Assembly (NCBI GenBank): GCA_012295275.1
Contig: CM022670.1
Location: 30,688,438-30,752,437 of the forward strand
Source of the DNA: Chrysomallon squamiferum
Lineage: Eukaryota; Mollusca; Gastropoda; Neomphalida; Peltospiridae
Length of the DNA stretch: 64,000 nt
Direction: 5' to 3'
Notes under the pieces: model-generated
Database searches by the model: none
Told to the model about the DNA's origin: nothing
What the model saw: the letters and a program-made list of their open reading frames with translations, nothing else
Shown here: piece after piece, positions 57,501 through 63,946 of the stretch
How the letters are laid out: the number at the start of each line of letters is the position of its first letter
Numbering within the stretch: the first letter of the stretch is position 1
Made by a program: the position numbers and the translations under genes

Positions 57501-60500
57501 ATAAAATACAATGGTACCTTGACTTACAACTTTAATTCGTTCCGTGGCCGAGCTCGTAACTCAATTTGCTCGTATATCAAATCAATTTTCCCAAATGAAA
57601 TTATTGAAATATTATTAATCCGTTTCAGCCACCAAAAAACCACCCCAGTTTTTTGTAATGTGTTTTTAAATAAGAAAAAAGTATTTATAAATGACAGATA
57701 TTGTATAAAAACAAAATAAAAGGGAATGTAAAGAAATAAATTGGTTTTGTAAAGTGTACATGGTCAGGGTTTTTCCATCTTTTCATGGACAGAGACCCGC
57801 AGATTAGAAATAATATAATGCCTTTCGCTGGAGCTGTAGCTTTTATAGACTCCTTCTGCTTCAGTATGGTATCCTCTTACTGCCTAGCCAAGTCGACTAC
57901 ACGCACACCTTGCACATTTTTCTATGATTTCATGCTTTAATTCAATAGACATCATCCGCTTCTTCTTCTCAGCACTATTCTTTGCACTCGTTTTCTTAGG
58001 ATCCTTGGTCATGGATCCATGGAAATGTGGCAAAAAACTGCATAAAACGCAGCACAACACAACAGAGATGCTTTCACACAACAGAGATGCTTTCGCAACT
58101 CAAAGCATAAAATCGGCCGTTGGTGCACTCGTAAATCAAGTACCACTGTATAAGTATTTCAAAGAATGAAATATATTTTATACAGTCATATGGCATACAT
58201 TCATAAACACATACACATACCATATGTCTATAATATATATTATTTGTAGAATGTAGCAGAAAAAATTACAATTATTTATTTTTCATAAATTAATTCACTG
58301 ATATACTTTTTTATTTGACGTTCAATAACAATTTATATACCTTTCTATTTTTTTAATTTTAATAGCATTTTATAAAATATTTATTGTTTGACAATCAATA
58401 GCAATATATATATATTTTATATTGTTTGTTATCTACTACAATTTATATACTTCTATTATTTGAAATTCAGAAGCAATTTATATATTTGTATTGCTTGACA
58501 GTCTATAGCAATTTATATACTTTTTATTGTTTGACATCCAATAGCAGTTATTGTTTTACATTCAATAACAATTCATACCTTTTTTCTCTCGTTAGACATT
58601 CAGTAACAATATATATACTTTTTCATTTGTTTGACATCCTGTAGCAGATACTTTTATTCCTTTTCAGTGTATATGCTTATGTGTGTTCGTATGCATGTGT
58701 TGGTATATCGTGAAACATTCACTCACTAGTTGCTTGCTGTATTTAAAAAAATACAAAGAAACTGCAGAAAACGTTTAAATATAATATTATTTAATATTTA
58801 TTTTCTCAGTTTCGTCCTTGGTATATGGTTTCGTTGTGGATTATCACTGTGTACAGTGGTCTTAATGTAATCAAAGAAATAATACAAGTCTTTAGACAGG
58901 TTTGTAATTTAAGTCTAGTATCAGCAATTTTCGTTTTTTGGGGGCTTTTTCGTCTCGTTTTATAATGACTGACTGTGACTTTTGCGAAAGGAATCCCTTT
59001 CATTGTGATGGCTATAATTTTATCGATGTTAGAAATTCCTTTAGAGTGCGTATGTGTATGCTCGTGTGTGTTTGTGAGAAAGAGAGAGAGAGAGAGAGCG
59101 TCTATTATAATTTGCATATTTGTCTTGTTTTGCCTACGAATACCTTTTTATAAGAACACATAACAATAAAAACAAGAGTATAATAATAAGTATCAGGTTT
59201 TTATTAACAATGATAAACAATTCTTTTTTTTTTTAATCCTTCATTCAGTCTGAGATGACAAACAATAATAATTCTACATGTATTTACAAAACACCACATA
59301 CTATTATATTACTGATCGGTATATTTATAGTAAAACAAATTCTTCGAATAACAATTATTTATTCGTAATTTCAGAAAGTTAGATACTTCGTCGAAGTTCA
59401 GAACTTGCTTCAGTCTGCTCTGTACACATTGTCAATGTTGTTTGCAGCTCCTTTTCTTTTTGGAATGTCTTTTCATTGGCAGTGGGAAGCAGGAGCCGTA
59501 GTGATATTCCTCGCATGGTTCAATGCAATGGTATTTTTACAACGGTATGATTAATATTAAGACATTTGTTTCTTATAGTCATATTTGCCACATCTTAAAC
59601 GTATACCTAAAGTGTTTATGAGATTTAATTACCTTTTATTATTAACATCTTTTAGCGACTTATCACTAAAGATTTTTATTATAACTATATTAATTTAATT
59701 GTGCAATATATGAATTGTATGTTTAACGATTTTAAAATGATTTCATTGATTCAGGTTTGATTTTTTCGGGATCTACGTCGTGATGTTTCTGGAGATTTTA
59801 CGCACATTGTTTCAAGTTTTGTGTGTATTTTCTATTCTGATTATCGCCTTTGGTCTTGCATTCTTCATGTTGCTAAATCAAGAAGTAATTATAAGCTAAT
59901 TTGAAATCTTATTTAGAAATCAGTCTAGATAATTATAAATAGGTCTGTGAGATATTTCAAGAGAGGAGTCACCTGTACTTTGAAATGCAGAAAATATATT
60001 TCTAAAAGAAGTAATTTTAATGAATAATGAATAAATATATGAGTGTATTTGTATGTATGTGTGTAGTTGCATGTATAAGTTGTGTTTGTGTGTGCGTCTC
60101 TGTTTATTTTGATGTATATGTATACATTAATATGTGTCTAAATGTGTATGTTTGAATGGATCTTGAGCTTTTTTTACTTTGAATATCTTCATTTAACAAA
60201 TGAGCTATAAATTGCCTTTATTTTCTGTTTAACAATAATTATAAATAATTTTTGGAAGGAGAGCAAAGCATTCCAGAATCCAGGCATGGCCTTGCTCAGA
60301 ACGGCTACAATGATGTTAGAACTTGACTATATGAACTCGTTCAATGCTCCATACACAGATGACTCGGATGAGACCCTTCATTTCAGTAATCTGACCCTGG
60401 CCTTCCTTGCCATCTTTATACTGCTGATGCCAATACTTCTTGTTAATTTGCTTGTACGTACAAAAACATAAGTATATACTGCCTAGTGCGTATATGTTTC

Positions 60501-62395
60501 TATTTTTATACATGTGTGTGTGTATGTGTGCATGTGTTTGTGGAGGAATGATGGATGTATGGAATATGTATCTATATATTTCTGAAAGGATAGATGTTTG
60601 GATTTAAAAAGGTATGTAGGTATATGTATGTTTGTATGTATACATATATGCACTTATATATATATATATATATAATATATATATAGAATATATATATGTA
60701 TGTATGCATGTATGTAATATTGTGTATAAGCATGTGTGTATGAGTGTACGTATATAATATTATGGATTTATAATTCTGAATATCTATATCTCTGTGTGAA
60801 TGTGAACATGTTTAATCTACGCATTAGATATATAGCTACACTGAAGCCTATTTTATTAAAATGTTTATGCTGGATCTATATTATCAATTAGTGATGAATA
60901 CAAAATAAAAATATATTTATAATATTTAATTAAATTTTAAATTTATAGACTGGTTTGGCTGTTGGTGATATCGCTGCTGTTCAAAGAGATGCTCAGCTCA
61001 AGAGACTAGCTATGCAGGTAAGACAGCTTATGTTATACCTTATTAATTCCATGACAATTATGTAATAATATGTATTTAAACGTTAATTTTCTTTAAAAGT
61101 TAAACACAGCAGATTTCATATCAGTCGTAAAATAGCCAACAAATGTTCAGCAAAGATTAAATAATCTTAACAGTTATTTAGTTCGTTATAGATATAAATT
61201 CTGCTTTGAACATTTTATATTTATTATAGTCGGCCCTGTTTATTTTCTCTTATTTTAATTTTCGATTTGCTTCACTTCGCACAGGTTGAATTTTATACAG
61301 ATCTGGAACGTAAAATGCCATCACGTTTATTGGCGAGATTACACCGAATGACACAGAAGATATACCCAAACAAAAGTGCCAATACGTTACATGATGTAAT
61401 ATTGCTTTATTTGATTCATTTTATAACGTATTGATATAATAATATACAAATAAGTAAAATTGTCTTTTTGTTACTGTAGTCTTTTCTTTTTCTATTTTGT
61501 TTTTATTTGCATGTGAGGAATATTAAACAAAAGTTGTTATACTGTTGTTGTTGTTTTTTATTCAGCTGTGGACCAAAGTAACAAACGACACTGAAGAAGA
61601 ATCGTCAGGTCCTCACGAAGATTTGACAGACAGTTCCCAGCTTTTTAGTGAGATACAAAAACAAAAGAAAAGGTAATTTTTAGATGTGCAAATAACAAGA
61701 TAAACTATGTTTCGTACTTCAAACTCAGCTAAAGCGTTTGCAGTTTTTTTTTTTTTATTTCTACTGTTGTTCTTATCCCTCTATTTCTTCTTTTTTATAA
61801 TGTCTCATTGCTGCCTCTGCTACAGCTTCTTCAATAACTACTACTACTAGCTGCTGGTAATGGTGTTACTATTTATACTACTACGATTACTGCTAGCACT
61901 ATTTCTATCGCTGTTATTTCTACTACTATTACGACTACGACTACTATTTCTACTGCGACTATTATACATCTACGATTACTACTACTGATACTACTACTGT
62001 TGCTGCTGACATCATCACTATCCATTATGACCGTATCATCATCATCATCAACAACAACAACAACAACAAAACAACACACAGCAAACAAATTATTTGCTAC
62101 ATATGTATACTCAAAATGAGTATATAAAGAAAAACTTAATTCTTCGTCATTATTACATTGTAGAATTAAAGAGATGAGCAAGTCTATTGACAAATGCCAT
62201 GAACTGCTGCGTCTGGTTGTACAGAAACTGGAGATACAGACAGAAGAGGACGTCTGGGATGAAGGGATTCGTTCTGCGGACAGCGTCGACTCCATCATTC
62301 ACACAAGTCATACGCTAGGTGCTAGCGTTTTTCGACAGACAGCGGCTCTGTCAAAGTGGAAGAGGAGTGTCAATCTTAAGCAAATAGATGAATGA
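37326..62395 (+). CDS. TRPA1: TRPA1-type cation channel, complete gene, 25 coding exons
   Basis: Encodes a transient receptor potential subfamily A channel, a tetrameric non-selective, Ca2+-permeable plasma-membrane channel that in animals senses electrophilic irritants and, in many invertebrates, heat. Exons: 37326-37562, 44136-44292, 44842-45017, 45357-45464, 46596-46704, 49002-49147, 49529-49717, 49935-50132, 50578-50741, 51316-51480, 53218-53332, 54602-54768, 55144-55228, 55547-55606, 55983-56078, 56470-56540, 57232-57403, 58810-58899, 59375-59544, 59755-59884, 60259-60453, 60949-61017, 61285-61395, 61566-61672, 62164-62395. All phases join without a stop, giving 1172 residues (human TRPA1 has 1119). 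About 15 ankyrin cores of the TPLH type lie at residues 95-640, the cysteine-rich pre-S1 region at 645-750, S1-S6 at about 750-1005, then a TRP-like helix (GLAVGDI...) and a C-terminal helix. The start ATG has an in-frame TGA 12 nt upstream (37314-37316). Every intron is GT-AG except intron 16 (GC-AG). The assignment rests on colinear resemblance to human and insect TRPA1 over the whole length. The exact exon 21 acceptor is the least certain boundary. Confidence 0.95.
40624..40708 (-). CDS. Candidate antisense first exon in TRPA1 intron 1
   Basis: On the minus strand ATG 40708 opens 28 codons (starting MAPVPLLKFKFGRCYEIHRR, then LTDEDIFR) ending in phase 1 at a perfect gtgagt donor; beyond it the frame runs into a (CA)n tract. 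Base composition is richer than its surroundings and there is an in-frame stop upstream. The FG..YEI.RRLTDEDIFRF pattern faintly recalls the N-terminus of MaoC/hot-dog hydratases such as HTD2, but I found no second exon with the GD.NP.H motif downstream, so this is only a suggestion. Confidence 0.3.
42117..42134 (+). CDS. Candidate alternative first coding exon of TRPA1
   Basis: ATG 42117 opens a six-codon reading frame (MEIVVQ) that ends CAG|gtaaatgt in phase 0, exactly the phase needed to join exon 2 at 44136. The preceding 150 bp are repeat-free and have two CGTCA motifs (atacgtcaaaacgtcat, 42042-42058) resembling CRE half-sites. A separate 35-codon ATG ORF starts upstream at 42005 and would be a uORF. 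In Drosophila TrpA1, alternative promoters give different N-termini before the ankyrin domain, which makes this plausible, but the match is short and could be chance. Confidence 0.25.
44136..44292 (+). CDS. TRPA1: TRPA1 exon 2 (first ankyrin repeats)
   Basis: Acceptor tattttcag, donor gtaaaa, ends in phase 1. Encodes LAGTGDIKEFERLYNADPS followed by an ankyrin core (YAPVHVAAVKGQINILEF). The donor is followed at once by a short (AAAT)n(CA)n microsatellite. Confidence 0.95.
44293..44841 (+). other. TRPA1 intron 2 with (AGT)n tract
   Basis: (AAAT)n(CA)n at 44296-44340 and a long (AGT)n/(AGC)n block at 44456-44603; the rest is AT-rich. Confidence 0.8.
44842..45017 (+). CDS. TRPA1: TRPA1 exon 3 (two ankyrin repeats)
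   Basis: Acceptor ctgtgtttcag, donor gtacgt, ends in phase 0. Contains the cores NTALHLAVDVGQINVVNFL and TAPIHVAVLTGN, matching the NTPLHVAVE.../QAPVHLATE pair in insect TRPA1. Confidence 0.96.
45357..45464 (+). CDS. TRPA1: TRPA1 exon 4 (ankyrin repeat)
   Basis: Acceptor ttttgttttccag, donor gtgagt, phase 0 at both ends (36 codons). Contains the core GFTPLHYCALSDNAHCAELL. An open frame runs on upstream from about 45180, but that part is intron. Confidence 0.95.
45465..46595 (+). other. TRPA1 intron 4
   Basis: AT-rich, with a short (AAT)n/(AATT)n block near 45655-45700; nothing else seen. Confidence 0.75.
46596..46704 (+). CDS. TRPA1: TRPA1 exon 5 (ankyrin repeat)
   Basis: Acceptor ttctgttttacag, donor gtatgt, ends in phase 1. 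Contains GAKPC...FGFYAIHAAAKSASSKTLEVL, which closely parallels the conserved YPIHEAAKNASSKTMEV segment of insect TRPA1. Confidence 0.97.
46705..49001 (+). other. TRPA1 intron 5 with (CA)n and (ATAC)n
   Basis: Holds the coding-like minus-strand block 47140-47823, (CA)n at 47855-47907 and a 120-bp (ATAC)n field at 48717-48840. Confidence 0.8.
47140..47823 (-). pseudogene. Unrecognised coding-like block in TRPA1 intron 5
   Basis: Reading the minus strand from ATG 47823, 81 codons are open (MISPLKVKQETYMYRHFVF... ending in SVSLPNDDG), then a stop. Two further overlapping open frames continue to 47295 and 47140, the last rich in lysine and charged residues (e.g. LQKESQKIKKLNKKIRKIYK). The run of three adjacent frames suggests an old inserted coding sequence broken by frameshifts, perhaps a retroposed gene or transposon part. 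I recognise no domain. Confidence 0.25.
49002..49147 (+). CDS. TRPA1: TRPA1 exon 6 (ankyrin repeat)
   Basis: Acceptor ttgttgaacag, donor gtaaat, ends in phase 0. Contains IALHSAVNGGNIKAVQICLE, matching VPLHSAVHGGDIKAVELCL of insect TRPA1. A (GT)n tract begins about 50 bp after the donor. Confidence 0.97.
49529..49717 (+). CDS. TRPA1: TRPA1 exon 7 (two ankyrin repeats)
   Basis: Acceptor ctgattttcag, donor gtaagc, phase 0 at both ends (63 codons). Contains the cores STPVHFACLQGNLEMLQ and MTPLHRAALFNHVAVVKYL. Confidence 0.97.
49935..50132 (+). CDS. TRPA1: TRPA1 exon 8 (two ankyrin repeats)
   Basis: Acceptor tggtatttttag, donor gtaagt, phase 0 at both ends (66 codons). Contains GADVNAKDCQGRTPLLLSA and a RNFLHISI core, equivalent to the RSPLLLAAS and RNVLHF segments of insect TRPA1. 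The unit lacks a start codon at its head, as an internal exon should. Confidence 0.97.
50578..50741 (+). CDS. TRPA1: TRPA1 exon 9 (two ankyrin repeats)
   Basis: Acceptor gatttgtttcag, donor gtatgt, ends in phase 2. Contains the cores GCTPLHYACKEGHLKAVEDL and QSPFHLAAK. Confidence 0.97.
51316..51480 (+). CDS. TRPA1: TRPA1 exon 10 (ankyrin repeats)
   Basis: Acceptor tgttttgttccag, donor gtacgt, phase 2 at its end. Begins YGRFNTCKRLLE and contains RSALHIASMNGNTKIISLLM. An (AT)n tract begins about 15 bp after the donor. Confidence 0.97.
51481..53217 (+). other. TRPA1 intron 10, repeat-rich
   Basis: (AT)n 51494-51521, tRNA-like SINE head, (AAT)n(AAC)n 51868-51931, (AGT)n 52164-52255, (CA)n 52612-52660 and (CT)n 52829-52912. 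Confidence 0.85.
51700..51765 (-). mobile_element. Degenerate tRNA-like sequence (probable SINE head)
   Basis: On the minus strand the segment reads like the front half of a tRNA: an A-box-like TAGTGAATAGTATACTGGAC at about 51759-51740 and a B-box-like GGTTTAATTC at 51720-51711. It has no good 3' acceptor stem, and an (AT)n tract follows at 51631-51643, as in the tail of a SINE. A tRNA pseudogene is the alternative. Confidence 0.4.
53218..53332 (+). CDS. TRPA1: TRPA1 exon 11 (ankyrin repeat)
   Basis: Acceptor cgtttttcag, donor gtaagt, ends in phase 0. Contains DYESNSALHYAAMNGYTQSI, followed by a SVHSNLL segment that mirrors LLHSVHSHLLD of insect TRPA1. Confidence 0.96.
53333..54601 (+). other. 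TRPA1 intron 11
   Basis: (TATG)n-type repeats at 53370-53530, an unexplained more GC-rich patch at about 53740-53940, and (CTT)n(ATT)n at 54530-54597 directly before exon 12. Confidence 0.8.
54602..54768 (+). CDS. TRPA1: TRPA1 exon 12 (last ankyrin repeats)
   Basis: Ends in phase 2 with donor gtaaat. Contains ETALHAAAKNGQTNAVTLLL and a degenerate repeat (NRSFFDYILENQQTEVALAV) at the end of the ankyrin domain. Its acceptor directly abuts a (CTT)n(ATT)n microsatellite, so the repeat itself supplies the pyrimidine tract. Confidence 0.95.
55144..55228 (+). CDS. TRPA1: TRPA1 exon 13 (pre-S1 region, C658)
   Basis: Acceptor ttgttttcacag, donor gtaagg, ends in phase 0. Encodes WEDVMNTCSGPFGCP...IKQLPEVCM. 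The cysteine in FGCP (residue 658) aligns with human C621, a main electrophile-reactive residue. Confidence 0.93.
55547..55606 (+). CDS. TRPA1: TRPA1 exon 14 (pre-S1 region, C678)
   Basis: A 20-codon exon, phase 0 at both ends; acceptor ttaaaaacag, donor gtaagt. Encodes AVLDRCQQQ...KSKDYY. The cysteine in LDRC (residue 678) aligns with human C641, exactly 20 residues after C658, as in human. Confidence 0.93.
55678..55760. repeat. (AATAT)n pentanucleotide repeat in intron 14
   Basis: About 15 pentamer units with one interruption near 55735. Confidence 0.9.
55983..56078 (+). CDS. TRPA1: TRPA1 exon 15 (pre-S1 region, C702)
   Basis: Acceptor gttttttccag, donor gtaatt, phase 0 at both ends. Encodes VEYNYKFLQCPMEY, matching human IEYNFKYLQCPLEF. 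The cysteine (residue 702) aligns with human C665, 24 residues after C678, as in human. Confidence 0.96.
56470..56540 (+). CDS. TRPA1: TRPA1 exon 16 (pre-S1, K747), GC donor
   Basis: Acceptor ttatttctcag, ends in phase 2 at tg|gcaagt. Encodes VMVKNGRVECLSHPLC...NAK plus part of W, parallel to human LNAMV..NRIELLNHPVC...MKW. The lysine (residue 747) aligns with human K710, 45 residues after C702, as in human. No GT donor preserves the frame, so the GC site is required. Confidence 0.93.
56824..57140. repeat. (TAAA)n followed by degenerate (TGTAA)n satellite in intron 16
   Basis: Tetramers to about 56875, then 260 bp of degenerate TGTAA/TGATA pentamers, which read as an AT-rich periodic field. 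Confidence 0.75.
57232..57403 (+). CDS. TRPA1: TRPA1 exon 17 (S1 and S1-S2 loop)
   Basis: Acceptor gtatattgcag, donor gtttgt, ends in phase 0. Encodes NDYGKYFCTLYLFIYMAYLG and the rest of S1, then an extracellular loop with a NNT N-glycosylation sequon. The 3' end lies in a 41-bp tandem duplication that runs into the intron. Confidence 0.93.
57382..57463 (+). repeat. 41-bp tandem duplication across the exon 17 splice donor
   Basis: Copy 1 (57382-57422) covers the last 22 nt of exon 17 plus 19 nt of intron; copy 2 (57423-57463) is identical except for two substitutions. One of these turns the aag|gtttgt donor into aagctgtgt, removing the GT in the second copy. Confidence 0.85.
57509..58148 (-). 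mobile_element. Degenerate pogo/Tigger-type (Tc1-mariner superfamily) element
   Basis: A 640-bp element in intron 17, with imperfect terminal inverted repeats (CAATGGTACCTTGACTTAC at the left, CAGTGGTACTTGATTTACG reading in from the right) and a TA dinucleotide on each side (57507-57508, 58149-58150), the usual target duplication. On the minus strand a short frame holds a transposase N-terminus typical of the Tigger/jerky group. The interior lacks room for a full transposase, so this is an internally deleted, inactive copy. Confidence 0.75.
57820..58012 (-). pseudogene. Broken Tigger-type transposase N-terminus (psq-type HTH)
   Basis: From ATG 58012 (minus) the frame reads a lysine-rich leader and SIELKHEIIEK, the start of the CENP-B/pipsqueak-type DNA-binding helix-turn-helix of pogo transposases. 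After about 37 codons the helix continues only in another frame (VDLARQ), has a stop, and resumes with ILKQKESIKA, typical of the next part of the same domain. At least one frameshift and one stop are present, so no function is expected. Confidence 0.65.
58313..58645. repeat. Minisatellite, about 36-40 bp unit, about 9 degenerate copies
   Basis: Recurrent units built on TTGACATTCAATAGCAA followed by TTTATATACTTTTTATTG, with copy starts near 58315, 58388, 58464, 58495, 58531, 58555, 58592 and 58631. It fills the end of intron 17 next to the Tigger-type element. Confidence 0.7.
58810..58899 (+). CDS. TRPA1: TRPA1 exon 18 (S2)
   Basis: Acceptor tattttctcag, donor gtttgt, phase 0 at both ends (30 codons). 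Hydrophobic segment WYMVSLWIITVYSGLNVI followed by KEIIQVFRQ, the usual S2 end (human KEAGQIFQQ). Confidence 0.94.
58900..59374 (+). other. TRPA1 intron 18
   Basis: A short (GA)n at 59079-59098; otherwise AT-rich with nothing recognised. Confidence 0.7.
59375..59544 (+). CDS. TRPA1: TRPA1 exon 19 (S3 and S4)
   Basis: Acceptor cgtaatttcag, donor gtatga, ends in phase 2. Encodes RYFVEVQNLLQSALYTLSML (S3) and VVIFLAWFNAMVFLQR (S4), matching the AIVTVFLAWFNLLLLLQR type seen in insect TRPA1. S4 lacks the repeated arginines of voltage-gated channels, normal for TRP channels. Confidence 0.97.
59755..59884 (+). CDS. TRPA1: TRPA1 exon 20 (S4-S5 linker and S5)
   Basis: Acceptor cattgattcag, donor gtaatt, ends in phase 0. 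Encodes FDFFGIYVVMFLEILRTLFQ (S4-S5 linker) and VFSILIIAFGLAFFMLLNQE (S5), almost identical to the IGIYVVMFLEIL and LIIAFGLAF cores of insect TRPA1. Confidence 0.98.
59885..60948 (+). other. TRPA1 introns 20 and 21 around exon 21
   Basis: Intron 20 (59885-60258) has degenerate TGTA repeats. Intron 21 (60454-60948) has (TATG)n/(TA)n at 60606-60720. No other features. Confidence 0.7.
60259..60453 (+). CDS. TRPA1: TRPA1 exon 21 (pore loop and S6)
   Basis: Donor gtacgt, phase 0 at both ends (65 codons). Encodes the pore helix and filter region (LLRTATMMLELDY, residues 947-959) and S6 (LAFLAIFILLMPILLVNLL). The chosen acceptor, tttttggaag|gag, has a poor pyrimidine tract. A second in-phase acceptor, ttccag at 60276, would remove only the first six residues. 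The filter lacks the glycine of the MMLG[DE] motif. Confidence 0.93.
60949..61017 (+). CDS. TRPA1: TRPA1 exon 22 (end of S6, TRP-like helix)
   Basis: Acceptor aatttatag, donor gtaaga, phase 0 at both ends (23 codons). Encodes TGLAVGDIAAVQRDAQLKRL, nearly identical to the IGLAVGDI...NAQLKRLAMQ signature of TRPA1. Confidence 0.97.
61285..61395 (+). CDS. TRPA1: TRPA1 exon 23 (post-TRP helix)
   Basis: Acceptor acttcgcacag, donor gtaata, phase 0 at both ends (37 codons). Encodes VEFYTDLERKMPSRLLARL and KIYPNK, equivalent to human VELHTSLEKKLP...VYPNK. Confidence 0.96.
61566..61672 (+). CDS. TRPA1: TRPA1 exon 24 (acidic C-terminal linker)
   Basis: Acceptor ttttttattcag, donor gtaatt, ends in phase 2. 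Encodes an acidic, serine/threonine-rich linker followed by the start of a lysine-rich helix (SEIQKQKKR) that leads into the coiled coil. Confidence 0.88.
61673..62163 (+). other. TRPA1 intron 24 with (ACT)n tract
   Basis: Poly(T) at about 61746-61757 and degenerate ACT/ATC/AAC trinucleotides over 61800-62070. Confidence 0.8.
62164..62395 (+). CDS. TRPA1: TRPA1 exon 25 (coiled coil, C-terminus, stop)
   Basis: Acceptor tacattgtag; the frame closes at TGA 62393-62395. Begins with a heptad-like helix (IKEMSKSIDKCHELLRLVVQ) equivalent to the C-terminal coiled coil that holds TRPA1 tetramers together (human LKDLTFLLEKQHELIKLIIQ). It ends with a basic stretch (SKWKRSVNLKQIDE). Confidence 0.93.
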
Positions 62396-62402
62396 AGGAA
62401 AC

Positions 62403-62408
62403 AATAAA
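62403..62408 (+). terminator. AATAAA poly(A) signal just after the TRPA1 stop
   Basis: Canonical AATAAA starts 8 nt after the stop codon. Using it would give an unusually short 3' UTR, so a more distal signal may be used as well. Confidence 0.35.
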
Positions 62409-62874
62409 GAATTCAAGTTTTAAACTATTTTTAACATTTTTGTTTGTTTCTTCCGCTGGAACCTTGTAATATACGTGTGCTGCTGTTATCATTGCGATGT
62501 TACCTCATAATTAACATTTATTACATTTATTGATATTTACGACGACTGTTTGCAAATTCTACCTTTTGTTTATATCATTCCTTGAATCCGTTCTGTTTTC
62601 CAGTTCAAAATTTCAACTGATTTGTTCTTTTAAACATTTTGCTTTATACCGATGTGTGATTTTATTATTTTATTTTTTTATTTTTTTATTTTTTTTTTCA
62701 CAAGGTAAAAGAAAGTGGGTGAATTATTGCAGATTTTATTGTGATTTTATTGTTAACAAAGTTCCCTGTTTGTGTCGAATATTATGACATTTAACGTTTC
62801 CCTAAATACCTCAAATTCACGATAAAAAGTGAGTATTTACTGAATATATTTTCATTTTATCGTCTTTGAGCCAA

Positions 62875-63099
62875 ATGAGAGAACACATACGTAAATTTCT
62901 ACATTATAGAAAAAATACATTTCACGTACAGCAAGGATTTGGTGATGATAGAAACGTCGTGGAATGTAACACATGGCTGGTAATGCCCGAGGCCAATTCC
63001 TTTATTGTATGCCCCAAAGAATCAAGGCTAAATCCTAGTACAGAGAAATATTATGAGAAAGGAAGATATTTTGAATATGTACACATAGATGAAACATAA
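62875..63099 (+). CDS. Unrecognised short ORF downstream of TRPA1
   Basis: ATG 62875 opens 74 codons of protein-like composition (e.g. VQQGFGDDRNVVECNTWLVM, CPKESRLNPSTEKYYEKGRY) in a region otherwise free of simple repeats. The frame is also open upstream to 62833, so it could be an exon or part of the mobile element whose terminus may lie at 63227. No family recognised and no poly(A) or splice site decides the matter. Confidence 0.25.
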   Translation: MREHIRKFLHYRKNTFHVQQGFGDDRNVVECNTWLVMPEANSFIVCPKESRLNPSTEKYYEKGRYFEYVHIDET

Positions 63100-63149
63100 A
63101 AAAGACACTTTATTCAGTTTGAGTATAAATCAGCCAAATTTATTAAGTT

Positions 63150-63227
63150 CTTTTTTCAAATTGGATCCCCCCCCATTTGGATGCACGCGGCCATCGCCCC
63201 TTCACACATCCCCGCTGCACGCCACTG
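63150..63227 (-). mobile_element. Transposon-terminus-like GC-rich patch
   Basis: Read on the minus strand from 63227 it begins CAGTGGCGTGCAGCGGGG, the type of terminus seen in many hAT-like DNA transposons. It is GC-rich and contrasts sharply with the AT-rich flanks. I could not find a matching opposite end in the window, so it may be a solo end or a decayed copy. Confidence 0.3.
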
Positions 63228-63363
63228 AATGTAATGAAGTGTAGAACTGAAGAAGCAGATAGTCAATGTTCCCAGTAAAAACTGAACTTTTTAAAAACCA
63301 GACCTAACGCACGAACAATTGTAAATATCTGTCCGTATTTTTTATTTTCTGCTTTATTTTATT

Positions 63364-63380
63364 TTTTTTATTTATTTATT

Positions 63381-63475
<95 letters not shown>
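63364..63475. repeat. (TTTA)n-(ATT)n microsatellite
   Basis: Tetramers to about 63392, then about 24 ATT units with ATC changes at the end. Confidence 0.9.
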
Positions 63476-63901
63476 TATGGTAATTGTTTTCTTTTGTTTT
63501 ATTACTGTTAACTGCACAGCTAGGTACTAGCACTGAAAAACGATAGATTTATGCATAATTACCGTACTATATTATTAATATTATATGCATTATTATTACT
63601 ATTATTATTGTTGTTGTTGTTGTTATTATTGTTATTATTTATTTATTTATTTATATATGCATTTCATTTCTTATGTTATAAATTTATCCTAATACAAATT
63701 TGTAAGATAAACATTATGTATATGCAGACGAAAAAGATCAATATCGTGCATTGTAAAAGTATATATTACCCATTTAGAATTATAAAGTATTTGCTCATAT
63801 ATAATTACAAATATGTTTTCCCATGTATATCTTATTTATTTCACTTAGGCATATTGTTGTACTGAAAATAAATCCGTCCGTGCATAGAATATATGAATAT
63901 T

Positions 63902-63946
63902 TAATAAAAAAAATAAAAAAAAAAAAAAATAAAAAATAAATAAATA

